Assembly: GCF_026339735.1 (NCBI RefSeq)
Contig: NZ_JAPEQG010000001.1
Span: 2,976,001-3,040,000, forward strand
Origin: Streptomyces sp. NBC_01669
Lineage (GTDB): Bacteria; Actinomycetota; Actinomycetes; Streptomycetales; Streptomycetaceae
Length of the DNA: 64,000 bases
Reading direction: 5' to 3'
Part shown: positions 7,740 to 17,528 of the stretch, piece after piece
Layout of the letters: every line of letters starts with the position of its first letter
Numbering within the stretch: position 1 is the stretch's first letter
Position numbers and translations under genes: made by a program
The notes under the pieces: model-generated
What the model saw: only the letters and a program-made list of their open reading frames with translations
Database searches by the model: none
What the model was told of the DNA's origin: nothing

Positions 7740-7777
7740 CCGCCTCCCGGCCGGCAGGGGAACCGGGCGGGAGGCGG
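7740..7777. terminator. Strong hairpin between convergent genes
   Basis: CCGCCTCCCG (7740-7749) and CGGGAGGCGG (7768-7777) form a perfect 10-bp stem about 30 bases beyond the DUF1877-like stop. Together with the second hairpin at 7788-7810 it can terminate both this gene and pruA from the opposite side. Confidence 0.7.
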
Positions 7778-7787
7778 GAATCATGGC

Positions 7788-7810
7788 GGGGCGCCGGGGT
7801 GCGGCGCCCC
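7788..7810. terminator. GC hairpin just past pruA
   Basis: GGGGCGCC (7788-7795) pairs with GGCGCCCC (7803-7810) around a 7-base loop, 8 bases beyond the pruA stop on the minus strand. A Streptomyces-style terminator without a T run is the simplest reading. Confidence 0.6.
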
Positions 7811-7817
7811 GGGGGCG

Positions 7818-9449
7818 TCAGCCCTGGTGGGGGTAGGTGTAGTCGGTCGGCGGGACCAGCGTCTCCTTGATGGCGCGGGTCAGCGTCCAGCGCTGCAGGT
7901 TCTGCGGGGCGCCCGCCTTGTCGTTCGTACCCGAGGCACGGCCGCCACCGAAGGGCTGCTGGCCGACGACGGCACCGGTCGACTTGTCGTTGATGTAGAA
8001 GTTGCCCGCGGCGTACCGCAGCTTCTCCATCGTGTGCGCGGCCGCAGCGCGGTCGTTCGCGATGACGGAACCGGTCAGCGCGTAGTCGGAGACCGACTCC
8101 ATCTGCTCCAGCATCTCGTCGTACGTGTTGTCCTCGTAGACGTGCACGGCGAGGATCGGGCCGAAGTACTCGGTCGTGAAGACCTCGTTCTCCGGGTCGC
8201 TGCACTCGATGACGGTCGGGCGGACGAAGTAGCCCACGGAGTCGTCGTACGTGCCGCCCGCGATGATCGTGCAGGACGGGTCGGACTTGGCACGGTCGAT
8301 CGCGGCCTTGTTCTTGGCGAACGAGCGCTCGTCGATGACGGCACCGATGAAGTTCGACAGATCGGTGACGTCACCCATGGTGATGGAGTCGACCTCGGCC
8401 GCGAACTTCTCCTTGAAACCGGAGTTCCAGATGGAGGCCGGGACGTACGCGCGGGACGAGGCCGAGCACTTCTGGCCCTGGAACTCGAAGGAGCCACGGG
8501 TCAGCGCGGTCTTCAGGACGGCGTGGTCGGCCGACGGGTGGGCGACGACGAAGTCCTTGCCGCCGGTCTCGCCGACGAGCCGCGGGTAGGTGCGGTAGTT
8601 GGCGATGTTGTTGCCGACCGTCTTCCACAGGTGCTGGAAGGTCGGGGTCGAGCCGGTGAAGTGGATACCGGCCAGGTCGCGGTGGTTCAGGGCAACCTCG
8701 GAGACGGCGATTCCGTCGCCGGTCACCAGGTTGATGACGCCCTTGGGCAGACCGGCCTCCTCCAGGAGCTGCATCAGCAGCACCGCGGAGTGGGTCTGCG
8801 TCGGGGACGGCTTCCACACGACGACGTTGCCCATGAGGGCGGGGGCGGTGGGCAGGTTGCCCGCGATGGCCGTGAAGTTGAACGGCGTGATCGCGTAGAC
8901 GAAGCCCTCCAGCGGGCGGTGGTCCATGCGGTTCCACACGCCCGGCGAGTTGGCCGGGGGCTGCTCGGCGAGGATCTGGCGCGCGTAGTGGACGTTGAAG
9001 CGCCAGAAGTCGACGAGCTCACAGGGGGTGTCGATCTCGGCCTGCTGGGCGGTCTTCGACTGGCCGAGCATCGTGGACGCGGCCAGCGTCTCGCGCCAGG
9101 GGCCGGACAGCAGCTCGGCGGCGCGCAGGATGATCGCGGCGCGGTCGTCGAAGGACATCGCACGCCACGCGGGGGCGGCGGCGAGGGCGGCGTCGATCGC
9201 GTCCTGGGCGTCCTGCTCGGTGGCGCTGGCGAAGGTACCGATGACGGCCTTGTGGTTGTGCGGCTGCACGACGCCGAAGCGCTCGCCGCCGCCCATCCGC
9301 TTCTCGCCGCCGATGGTCATCGGCAGGTCGATCGGGTTCTCGGCGAGCTCCTTGAGCTTCACCTCCAGGCGGGCACGCTCCGGGGAGCCCGGGGCGTAGG
9401 AGTGGACCGGCTCGTTGACCGGCGCGGGGACCTGGGTCACAGCGTCCAT
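7818..9449 (-). CDS. pruA: L-glutamate gamma-semialdehyde dehydrogenase (P5C dehydrogenase)
   Basis: The 543-residue aldehyde dehydrogenase performs the second step of proline catabolism, oxidising P5C/glutamate semialdehyde to glutamate with NAD. GETGGKDFV (Glu near 290) and QKCSASS (catalytic Cys near 328) are both intact. The C-terminal PFGGGRASGTNDKAG and the length match the group-1 P5C dehydrogenases. It follows putB with a 51-base gap on the same strand, so the two form a proline-utilisation operon. Two hairpins lie beyond its stop. Confidence 0.95.
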   Translation of the reverse strand: MDAVTQVPAPVNEPVHSYAPGSPERARLEVKLKELAENPIDLPMTIGGEKRMGGGERFGVVQPHNHKAVIGTFASATEQDAQDAIDAALAAAPAWRAMSFDDRAAIILRAAELLSGPWRETLAASTMLGQSKTAQQAEIDTPCELVDFWRFNVHYARQILAEQPPANSPGVWNRMDHRPLEGFVYAITPFNFTAIAGNLPTAPALMGNVVVWKPSPTQTHSAVLLMQLLEEAGLPKGVINLVTGDGIAVSEVALNHRDLAGIHFTGSTPTFQHLWKTVGNNIANYRTYPRLVGETGGKDFVVAHPSADHAVLKTALTRGSFEFQGQKCSASSRAYVPASIWNSGFKEKFAAEVDSITMGDVTDLSNFIGAVIDERSFAKNKAAIDRAKSDPSCTIIAGGTYDDSVGYFVRPTVIECSDPENEVFTTEYFGPILAVHVYEDNTYDEMLEQMESVSDYALTGSVIANDRAAAAHTMEKLRYAAGNFYINDKSTGAVVGQQPFGGGRASGTNDKAGAPQNLQRWTLTRAIKETLVPPTDYTYPHQG

Positions 9450-9500
9450 GAGTGCCTTGTCTCCTTGCTTCAGCGGGGTGGGGGCAGCGGGGCGGGCGGG

Positions 9501-10427
9501 TCAGCCCTTGGTGAGGATGGAGCGGGCGAAGAACAGCAGGTTGGCCGGCTTCTCCGCGAGGCGGCGCATGAAGTAGCCGTACCAGTCGGTGCCGTACGCG
9601 GTGTAGACGCGCATCCGGTGTCCCTCGGCCGCGAGCCGGACGTGCTCGTCGCTGCGGATCCCGTACAGCATCTGGAACTCGTACTCATCCAGTTTGCGCC
9701 CGGCCTTGCGTGCCAGCTCCTGGCTGATGGCAATCAGCCGCGGGTCGTGGGACCCGATCATCGGGTAGCCCTCGCCGTCCATCAGGATCTTCAGGATGCG
9801 GACGTACGCCTTGTCGATCTCGGCCTTGTCCTGGTACGCGACGGAGGCGGGCTCCTTGTAGGCGCCCTTCACGATGCGGACGCGGCTGCCTGCGGCGGCG
9901 AGGCGGCGGGCGTCCTTCTCGGTGCGGAACAGGTAAGCCTGGATGACACAGCCGGTCTGCGGGTAGTCCTTCCGCAGCTCCTCGTGGATGGCGAACATCG
10001 AGTCGAGGGTGGTGTGGTCCTCTGCGTCCAGAGTGACCGTGGTGCCGATCGCCGCGGCAGCCTCGACGACGGGGCGCACATTGGCGAGCGCCATCTCGTG
10101 GCCGCCCTCCAGTGCTTGGCCGAACATCGACAGCTTGACGGACATCTCGGCCCTGGTGCCCAGGCCGAGGTCCTTGAGGCGGTCGATCAGCTCCAGGTAG
10201 GCGTCGCGCGCGGCGGTGGCCTGCTCCGGCGTGGTGATGTCCTCGCCCACGACGTCGAGGGTGACCTCCAGGCCCTTCCCGGTGGCGTCCTTGATGATCG
10301 GGACGACCTGCTCGACCGTCTCGCCGGCGATGAACCGGTCGACGACCTGCTTGGTCCCCGGGGCGGCCGAAATGAATCGGCGCATCTTGTCACTGCGCGA
10401 CGCAGCGAGAATCACGGGAGCCAGCAC
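9501..10427 (-). CDS. putB: Proline dehydrogenase
   Basis: The 308-residue FAD enzyme oxidises proline to P5C, the substrate of the adjacent PruA. It is the short, monofunctional form. Motifs seen: VTLDAEDHTT in the barrel, the strand VRIVKGAY, and the C-terminal VYTAYGTDWYGYFMRRLAEKP, which carries the conserved substrate-binding RRxxE. The start is GTG 10427 with a clear GGAGGT ribosome site, rather than a longer upstream reading. It is divergent from the PucR-type regulator at 10611, and the 183-base intergenic region holds an 18-bp palindrome. Confidence 0.93.
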   Translation of the reverse strand: MLAPVILAASRSDKMRRFISAAPGTKQVVDRFIAGETVEQVVPIIKDATGKGLEVTLDVVGEDITTPEQATAARDAYLELIDRLKDLGLGTRAEMSVKLSMFGQALEGGHEMALANVRPVVEAAAAIGTTVTLDAEDHTTLDSMFAIHEELRKDYPQTGCVIQAYLFRTEKDARRLAAAGSRVRIVKGAYKEPASVAYQDKAEIDKAYVRILKILMDGEGYPMIGSHDPRLIAISQELARKAGRKLDEYEFQMLYGIRSDEHVRLAAEGHRMRVYTAYGTDWYGYFMRRLAEKPANLLFFARSILTKG

Positions 10428-10572
10428 GGGGCACCTCCAACGGAAAGGTATGTACGAGGGCCGTATCGGCAGGAACTGAATCAGACCGGTACAGCACGGA
10501 GAACCACCGTGAAATCTAAGGATCTCCCCGATCCTGTGCCATCGACAGCTGTCACGCATCCGTGCACTGGAT

Positions 10573-10590
10573 CTCAGACATATGTCTGAG
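10573..10590. promoter_or_regulatory. 18-bp perfect palindrome in the put intergenic region
   Basis: CTCAGACATATGTCTGAG is its own reverse complement. It ends 20 bases before the GTG start of the PucR-type regulator and lies about 145 bases upstream of putB. The position suits autoregulation of the regulator and control of putB-pruA by one dimer. Binding by that regulator is inferred. Confidence 0.6.
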
Positions 10591-10610
10591 GGGGGTGCGA
10601 GAATGGCCGG

Positions 10611-11759
10611 GTGAAGGGCGATTACCAGGAGCTGGTCGACGAGATCTCCGCACTGCTCGGCGTCCCCGCCACGCTGGAGAACCGGGACTTCGGTCTGGTC
10701 GCCTTCGGGGCGCACGACAGCGACGACGACACGGCGATGGATCCGGTCCGCACCCGGTCGATCCTGACCCGCCGCTCCACCCCGGCGGTCCGCGCGTGGT
10801 TCGAGGGCTTCGGCATCGCCCGCGCCACCGGCCCGGTCCGGATCCCGGCCGCCCCGGAGGCCGGTGTGTTCCGGGACCGGATCTGTCTGCCGGTACGCCA
10901 TCGAGGTGTCGTGCTCGGTTACGTATGGCTGCTCGACGCGGACCCCGGGCCGACCGACGAACAGCTGACCGCGGCGATGGACGCGGCGGCCCGGATCGGG
11001 GCGCTGCTCTCCGAGGAGGCACGGGCCGGCACGGACCTGTCACGTGAGTTCGGCGCGGTGCTCACCGCCGGGCGGGGCTGGCAGCGCGACATGGCGGTCG
11101 CCGCGCTCCGGGAGGCGCTGGGCCCGGACGCGGACGGCCTGCACACGGTGGTCTGTGTGACGCCGTGGCCGGACGAGTTGCCATCGGCTCGTACGGTGCC
11201 GTCGGCTGCGGCGCTGTCCACCGTCCCGTCACCGGCGCGGGCGGGCACCCTGTCGCTGGCAGCGCTGGTCCGGCTGCGCTCATCCGACGTGCTCGACCCG
11301 GCTGTCACCGCGGCGGACCGGCTGCGGACCGCCGCGGGCCGCACGGCGACCGCCGGAATCGGAGTCCCCCGCCGAGGCCTGCCGGAGCTGGCCGCGGCCT
11401 GGCACGAGGCCGTGGCCGCAGCCCGCGCGGCGGCCGCGGAGTCCCGCCTCGGCCCGGTCGCCGAATGGTCCGCCATCGGTCCGTACCGTCTGCTGACCGC
11501 CCTCCCGCCGACCACGGACACCGCCCCGGACCTCACCGTCCGGACGCTGCTCACCCCGCCCCACGCGGAGCTGGCCCGCACCGCCGAGGTGTTCCTCGAC
11601 TGCGCGGGCCAGGCGAGCCGGACGGCGGCCGAGCTGGGCATCCACCGTCAGACGCTCTACTACCGGCTGTCCCGGGTCGAGCAGCTCACCGGCCTGGACC
11701 TCAACGACGGCGAGGACCGGCTGCTGCTGCACATGGCGCTGAAGGGTGCCCGGCTCTGA
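10611..11759 (+). CDS. PucR-family regulator, probable proline-utilisation regulator
   Basis: The 382-residue protein has a C-terminal PucR-type helix-turn-helix (residues about 315-375: [21 protein letters not shown] then [17 protein letters not shown]). A middle GGDEF-like/CdaR region (about 150-290) and an N-terminal sensory part containing [17 protein letters not shown] precede it. Start is GTG 10611. Divergence from putB-pruA and the palindrome between them point to proline-responsive control. Whether it activates or represses cannot be seen. It is convergent with the CMD gene, with only 13 bases between the stops. Confidence 0.85.
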   Translation: MKGDYQELVDEISALLGVPATLENRDFGLVAFGAHDSDDDTAMDPVRTRSILTRRSTPAVRAWFEGFGIARATGPVRIPAAPEAGVFRDRICLPVRHRGVVLGYVWLLDADPGPTDEQLTAAMDAAARIGALLSEEARAGTDLSREFGAVLTAGRGWQRDMAVAALREALGPDADGLHTVVCVTPWPDELPSARTVPSAAALSTVPSPARAGTLSLAALVRLRSSDVLDPAVTAADRLRTAAGRTATAGIGVPRRGLPELAAAWHEAVAAARAAAAESRLGPVAEWSAIGPYRLLTALPPTTDTAPDLTVRTLLTPPHAELARTAEVFLDCAGQASRTAAELGIHRQTLYYRLSRVEQLTGLDLNDGEDRLLLHMALKGARL

Positions 11760-11772
11760 GCTCCGGCCGCGC

Positions 11773-12255
11773 TCAGTGCGCCACCCGCTCGTCCGTACCG
11801 GCCACCTTTGCAGTGCTCAGCGCGATGCGGTTCCACGTGTTGATCGTGAAGATCAGGGCGAGCAGCCCGGCCAGTTCGGCCTCCTCGAAGTGGGCGGCCG
11901 CGCGGGCGTAGACGTCGTCCGGGACGCCACCCCTGGAAACCAGGGTGACGGCCTCGGTGAGGGCGAGCGCCGCCTGCTCCTTCTCCGTGAAGAAGTGCGC
12001 GGCCTCCGGCCAGACGGCGACCATGTGCAGCCGTTCCTCGCTCTCACCGGCCTTGCGGGCGTCCGTGGTGTGCATATGGAGGCAGTACGCGCACCCGTTG
12101 AGCTGGGAGGACCTGATCTGGACCAGCTCGACGAGTGCCGGGTCCACGTCCTGGCGGGCGGCGGCGTCGAAGCCGATGAGGGCCTTGAACGCTTTCGGCG
12201 CGGCCTTGGCGAAGTTGATCCGAGGGGTGCGGGTGACTGCGTCGTTGTTCGTCAT
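11773..12255 (-). CDS. Carboxymuconolactone decarboxylase / AhpD-like protein
   Basis: The 160-residue all-helical protein carries CxxCxxxH (Cys55, Cys58, His62 in NGCAYCLHMH), the AhpD-type redox signature, and a C-terminal NTWNRIALS motif. Members act as alkylhydroperoxidase partners or peroxidases, though many are uncharacterised. The start is ATG 12255; a GTG two codons upstream is possible. It is divergent from a MocR regulator only 47 bases away, so the two probably share a control region. Confidence 0.88.
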   Translation of the reverse strand: MTNNDAVTRTPRINFAKAAPKAFKALIGFDAAARQDVDPALVELVQIRSSQLNGCAYCLHMHTTDARKAGESEERLHMVAVWPEAAHFFTEKEQAALALTEAVTLVSRGGVPDDVYARAAAHFEEAELAGLLALIFTINTWNRIALSTAKVAGTDERVAH

Positions 12256-12302
12256 GACCACTACGCTACGGAGTCGGGCGACCTCACGTAGGGTGCATTT
12301 TC

Positions 12303-13727
12303 ATGGCGGAATCATGGGTCAATTCGGCGGAGCGGATCGGCAGCGACCTGCTGTTGGAGCTGACCGGTCCCGGCAGTCGCCGGACCGTTCTCATCCGTGC
12401 GCTGCGGGACGCCGTACGGGAGGGCAGGCTGGCCCCGGGCACCCGGCTGCCGCCCTACCGCTCGCTCGCCGCCGACCTCGGCCTGGCCCGCAACACCGTT
12501 GCCGACGCCTATGCCGAGCTGGTCGCCGAGGGCTGGCTGACCGCCCGGCAGGGCTCCGGCACCCGGGTCGCGCACCGCGCTGCCCCGGTCGCCCCGGCCC
12601 GGGTGCCGAAGAGGGCGCCGACCCGCCCGGCCCCTCCCGTGCACAACCTCCGGCAGGGCCAGCCTGACGCGGGTTCCTTCCCCCGTACACCCTGGCTTGC
12701 CGCCTCCCGCCGCGCCGTGAACGCGGCACCGAACGACGCCTTCGGGCCCGGTGATCCGCAGGGCCGGATCGAGCTGCGCCGGGCGCTGGCCGACTATCTG
12801 GCGCGCGCACGAGGGGTGCGCTGTGTGCCCGAACGGATCGTGATCTGCTCCGGTTTCGCGCACGCGCTGCGGCTGCTGTTCGGCGGCGGGGTGCTTCGCG
12901 GACCGCTGGCGGTGGAGTCGTACGGGCTCGGATTCCACCGCTCCTTGCTGGCTGCCGCCTCGGTGCGTACGGTCCCGCTGGCTCTCGACGAACACGGGGC
13001 ACGCACCGGCGAGTTGACCGGACTGCCGGGCGTGCGGAGTGTGCTGCTCACCCCGGCCCATCAGTTCCCGACGGGTGGGCCACTGCACCCGAAGCGGCGC
13101 ACGGCCACCGTCGACTGGGCGCGCACCCGCGGCGGACTGGTCCTGGAGGACGACTACGACGGGGAGTTCCGCTACGACCGCGAACCGGTCGGCGCCCTCC
13201 AGGGACTCGACCCGGACCGGGTCGTCCACCTCGGCTCCGTCAGCAAGAGCCTCTCCCCCGCGGTCCGGCTGGGCTGGATGGTGCTTCCCGGGCAGCTCGT
13301 CGACGCCGTACTGGCCGCCAAGGGCGAACGCGAGGGCTGGGCGAGCGTCCTGGACCAGCTCGCGCTCGCCGAGTTCATCGAGTCCGGCCACTACGACCGG
13401 CACATCCGCCGCATGCGGCAGCGCTACCGGCGCCGCCGCGACCAGCTGGTCGCCGCCCTCTCCGAACACGCCCCGCACATCACGCCCACCGGCATCGCGG
13501 CAGGTCTGCACGCCGTTCTGCGGCTGCCTCCCGGCACCGAGCGCTCCACCGTCAAGGCCGCGGCCTGGCAGGGGCTCGCTCTGGAGCCGCTCGCCGACTT
13601 CCGGCATCCGGCCGCCACGATGCCCGCCGAGGACGGCCTGGTCGTGGGCTATGCGACGCCGCCGGACCATGCGTACGGCGCGGCTCTGGAGGCGTTGTGC
13701 CGGGCCCTTCCGCCGCCCTCCGTCTGA
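12303..13727 (+). CDS. MocR/PdxR-type regulator (GntR helix-turn-helix fused to aminotransferase fold)
   Basis: The 474-residue protein joins an N-terminal winged helix (about 20-90: RLPPYRSLAADLGLARNTV and LVAEGWLTARQGSGT) to a class I aminotransferase domain. EDDYDGEFRYD and GSVSKSLSP (PLP lysine near 315) are intact. Such proteins sense PLP or a PLP-derived adduct and regulate neighbouring genes. The divergent CMD gene is the likely target. Alternatives such as control of a distant vitamin B6 gene cannot be excluded, since no pdxST is nearby. Confidence 0.9.
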   Translation: MAESWVNSAERIGSDLLLELTGPGSRRTVLIRALRDAVREGRLAPGTRLPPYRSLAADLGLARNTVADAYAELVAEGWLTARQGSGTRVAHRAAPVAPARVPKRAPTRPAPPVHNLRQGQPDAGSFPRTPWLAASRRAVNAAPNDAFGPGDPQGRIELRRALADYLARARGVRCVPERIVICSGFAHALRLLFGGGVLRGPLAVESYGLGFHRSLLAAASVRTVPLALDEHGARTGELTGLPGVRSVLLTPAHQFPTGGPLHPKRRTATVDWARTRGGLVLEDDYDGEFRYDREPVGALQGLDPDRVVHLGSVSKSLSPAVRLGWMVLPGQLVDAVLAAKGEREGWASVLDQLALAEFIESGHYDRHIRRMRQRYRRRRDQLVAALSEHAPHITPTGIAAGLHAVLRLPPGTERSTVKAAAWQGLALEPLADFRHPAATMPAEDGLVVGYATPPDHAYGAALEALCRALPPPSV

Positions 13728-13944
13728 CCGGGCCCGCGCATGACCGGGCCGGGCCCGTGGGACCCGGCCCGGCATTCAGTGGTGCCCAGGCGGCTTCCGG
13801 TGATCGTCCTGAGGCCGTCCGTCAGATCCTGCGGCGACGGCGCGGTCTCCTCGACGGCGCGGGCCGTCATCCGCCCGGACCCCTTATGCAGCAGGCAGCG
13901 CTCGGCGCCTTCGGGCAGACTCTCACGGCGCCCCACGACAGCAG

Positions 13945-13993
13945 CGCACCCGGCATACAGACGTCCGTTCAGGACGCCCGTATGCCGGGTGCG
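13945..13993 (-). terminator. serA terminator hairpin
   Basis: CGCACCCGGCATAC (13945-13958) pairs perfectly over 14 bp with GTATGCCGGGTGCG (13980-13993) around a 21-base loop, starting 18 bases past the serA stop. There is no T run. The remaining sequence back to 13728 shows only GC-rich partial repeats and no convincing gene. Confidence 0.7.
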
Positions 13994-14011
13994 GCTGGGA
14001 AAGCGGCGGAA

Positions 14012-15604
14012 TCAGTCGGTGAGGTTCACCGAACGGGCCGAGGTCGCGCCGATCTCCTCGGCGATCTCGCTGAGGACCGTCTGCGGGACGTTGTCGTCGA
14101 CGGTGAGCACGACCAGCGCCTCGCCGCCCGCGGCCGCGCGCGAGACCTGCATGCCCGCGATGTTCAGCCCGGCCTCGCCGAGGATCTTGCCGACCGTGCC
14201 GACGACGCCGGGACGGTCCTCGTAGCTCAGGACGACCATGTGGTCGGCGAGCGCCAGGTCCACATCGTGCTCACCGATCGCGACGATCTTCTGGAGGTGC
14301 TTGGGTCCGGCCAGCGTGCCGGAGACCGCGACCTCCTCGCCGTCGGCGAGCGTGCCGCGGACGGTCACCACATTGCGGTGGTCCGGCGACTCGGAGCTGG
14401 TGGTGAGGCGGACCTCGACACCGCGCTCCTGGGCGAAGAGCGGGGCGTTGACGTACGACACGGTCTCGTCGACGACGTCCTCGAAGACACCCTTGAGCGC
14501 GGAGAGCTCGAGCACCTTCACGTCGTGCTGGGTGATCTCGCCGTACACCTCGACGTCGAGGCGGGCCGCGACCTCTCCCGCGAGCGCGGTGAAGATACGG
14601 CCGAGCTTCTCGGCGAGGGGCAGCCCGGGACGTACGTCCTCGGCGATGACGCCGCCCTGGACGTTGACCGCGTCCGGCACGAGCTCACCGGCCAGCGCGA
14701 GGCGCACGGACTTGGCGACCGCGATGCCCGCCTTCTCCTGGGCCTCGTCGGTGGAGGCGCCGAGGTGCGGGGTGCAGACGACCTGGTCGAACTCGAACAG
14801 CGGGGAGTCCGTGCAGGGCTCCTTCGTGTACACGTCCAGACCGGCGCCGGCGACGCGGCCCTCCTTGAGGGCGGAGGCGAGCGCCTCCTCGTCGACGATG
14901 CCACCGCGCGCGGCGTTGACGATCCGCACCGAGGGCTTCACCTTGTGCAGCGCCTCGTCGCCGATCAGGCCGAGCGTCTCGGGGGTCTTGGGAAGGTGCA
15001 CGGTGATGAAGTCGGAGACTTCGAGCAGTTCGTCCAGCGCGAGGAGCTTGACGCCCATCTGCGCGGCGCGGGCCGGCTGCACGTAGGGGTCGTACGCGAC
15101 GATCTTCATGCCGAAGGCCGACATGCGCTGCGCGACCAGGACACCGATGCGGCCGAGGCCGACGACACCGAGGGTCTTCTCGCTCAGCTCGACGCCGGTG
15201 TACTTGGAGCGCTTCCACTCGCCGTTCTTGAGGGCGGTGTTGGCCTGGGGGATGTTGCGCGCGGTGGCGACCAGCAGACCGCAGGCCAGCTCGGCGGCGG
15301 TGACGATGTTGGAGGTCGGGGCGTTGACGACCATCACGCCGGCCTTGGTGGCGGCGGACACGTCGACATTGTCCAGACCGACGCCCGCGCGGGCGACGAC
15401 CTTCAGCTTCTTCGCGGCGGCGATGGCCTCGGCGTCGACCTTGGTGGCGGAACGCACCAGGATGGCGTCGACATCGGCGATCGCGGGGAGGAGCTCGGCG
15501 CGGTCCGCGCCGTTGCAGTGCCGGATGTCGAAGTCCGGGCCCAGGGCGTCAACCGTGGCAGGCGACAGCTCTTCAGCGATGAGTACGACAGGTTTCGAGC
15601 TCAC
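14012..15604 (-). CDS. serA: D-3-phosphoglycerate dehydrogenase
   Basis: The 530-residue enzyme starts serine biosynthesis by oxidising 3-phosphoglycerate with NAD. The Rossmann motif GLGRIG lies near 147. The catalytic Arg (NAARGG, near 231) and His (PHLGAS, near 280) are present with the intervening Glu. The long C-terminal part holds the allosteric substrate-binding domain and a final ACT domain (VVLSYEDRPGVVGTVGKIL), the form found in actinobacteria. Start is GTG 15604 with GAGGAC upstream. It lies on the same strand as ilvBNC but about 270 bases further on, past a strong terminator, so it has its own promoter. Confidence 0.96.
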   Translation of the reverse strand: MSSKPVVLIAEELSPATVDALGPDFDIRHCNGADRAELLPAIADVDAILVRSATKVDAEAIAAAKKLKVVARAGVGLDNVDVSAATKAGVMVVNAPTSNIVTAAELACGLLVATARNIPQANTALKNGEWKRSKYTGVELSEKTLGVVGLGRIGVLVAQRMSAFGMKIVAYDPYVQPARAAQMGVKLLALDELLEVSDFITVHLPKTPETLGLIGDEALHKVKPSVRIVNAARGGIVDEEALASALKEGRVAGAGLDVYTKEPCTDSPLFEFDQVVCTPHLGASTDEAQEKAGIAVAKSVRLALAGELVPDAVNVQGGVIAEDVRPGLPLAEKLGRIFTALAGEVAARLDVEVYGEITQHDVKVLELSALKGVFEDVVDETVSYVNAPLFAQERGVEVRLTTSSESPDHRNVVTVRGTLADGEEVAVSGTLAGPKHLQKIVAIGEHDVDLALADHMVVLSYEDRPGVVGTVGKILGEAGLNIAGMQVSRAAAGGEALVVLTVDDNVPQTVLSEIAEEIGATSARSVNLTD

Positions 15605-15832
15605 GTGAGTCCTCACAGGTCCAGTGCGGACGGCCGTCCCGACGGCCGCAGGCGGTGGAGGTGCTTGCCGCGTGGAAGACGCACGACACTGTGGGCCTGA
15701 CGCGTGTATGTGGAGAAGTGTAGTCATGCGCGAGGGCGCATTCTGCGCCCCGTTGGAAGGATCACCCACACGGGGCTGGACGACTTGTACACACGTACGA
15801 CGCCGCTTCTTCCAGCGGTGTTGCGATGGATA

Positions 15833-15868
15833 CGCCGCGGGGCGGGTCCGAAGACCCGCCCCGCGGCG
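15833..15868 (-). terminator. ilvC terminator hairpin
   Basis: CGCCGCGGGGCGGGT (15833-15847) and ACCCGCCCCGCGGCG (15854-15868) give a perfect 15-bp stem with a 6-base loop, 6 bases past the ilvC stop. It closes the ilvBNC operon and separates it from serA. Bases 15605-15832 hold the serA promoter region; no other feature is visible there. Confidence 0.8.
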
Positions 15869-15874
15869 AAGGAC

Positions 15875-16978
<1,104 letters not shown>

Positions 16979-17506
16979 CTAGGCCGTACGGTCGAGTGCG
17001 CGCAGGGAACGGTCGGTGATCGAGCGCGCGCCGCGCCCTATGGCGATGGTGCCGGACTGGACGAGCTCCTTGATGCCGTACTGCTCCAGCATCTTGAGCA
17101 TGGCCTCCAGCTTGTCGGCGCCGCCGGTCGCCTCGATCGTGACGGCCTCCGGAGAGACGTCCACGGTCTTGGCGCGGAACAGCTGAACGATCTCGACGAT
17201 CTGGGAGCGGGTCTCGTTGTCGGCGCGGACCTTCACCAGGACGAGCTCACGCTGGATCGCAGCGGAGGGCTCGAGTTCGACGATCTTCAGTACGTTGACC
17301 AGCTTGTTGAGCTGCTTGGTCACCTGCTCGAGCGGCAGGTCCTCGACATTCACGACGATGGTGATGCGGGAGATGTCGGGATGCTCGGTGGTACCGACCG
17401 CGAGTGAGTCGATATTGAAGCCGCGGCGGGAGAACAGGGCCGTGATCCGGGCGAGGACACCGGGCTTGTTCTCGACCAGGACGGAGAGCGTGTGCTTGCT
17501 GGACAT
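16979..17506 (-). CDS. ilvN: Acetolactate synthase small (regulatory) subunit
   Basis: The 175-residue protein begins with an ACT domain (SVLVENKPGVLARITALFSR, residues about 8-28, binding the valine effector) and ends with the C-terminal domain found in all small subunits (FRAKTVDVSPEAVTIE). It activates IlvB and gives valine feedback. Start ATG 17506 lies 22 bases after the ilvB stop with only a weak ribosome site, so translation may be coupled to ilvB. Confidence 0.96.
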   Translation of the reverse strand: MSSKHTLSVLVENKPGVLARITALFSRRGFNIDSLAVGTTEHPDISRITIVVNVEDLPLEQVTKQLNKLVNVLKIVELEPSAAIQRELVLVKVRADNETRSQIVEIVQLFRAKTVDVSPEAVTIEATGGADKLEAMLKMLEQYGIKELVQSGTIAIGRGARSITDRSLRALDRTA

Positions 17507-17528
17507 GGAGTCGGTCTCTCTCTGTCTC

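Noticed and set aside
7554..10589. Open frame of about 1000 codons antisense to pruA and putB
   Set aside because: It covers two well-supported genes on the opposite strand and is an effect of codon bias. Composition is Arg/Gly/Val-rich without domains.
13649..13936. Minus-strand open frame of 95 codons between MocR and serA
   Set aside because: Third-position GC is high, but it has no ribosome site, its tail is antisense to the MocR gene, and the sequence is not recognisable. Conservation data would be needed to keep it.
15605..15832. Possible tRNA or riboswitch upstream of serA
   Set aside because: No cloverleaf, no conserved T-loop, no known riboswitch core seen; it reads as an ordinary promoter region.
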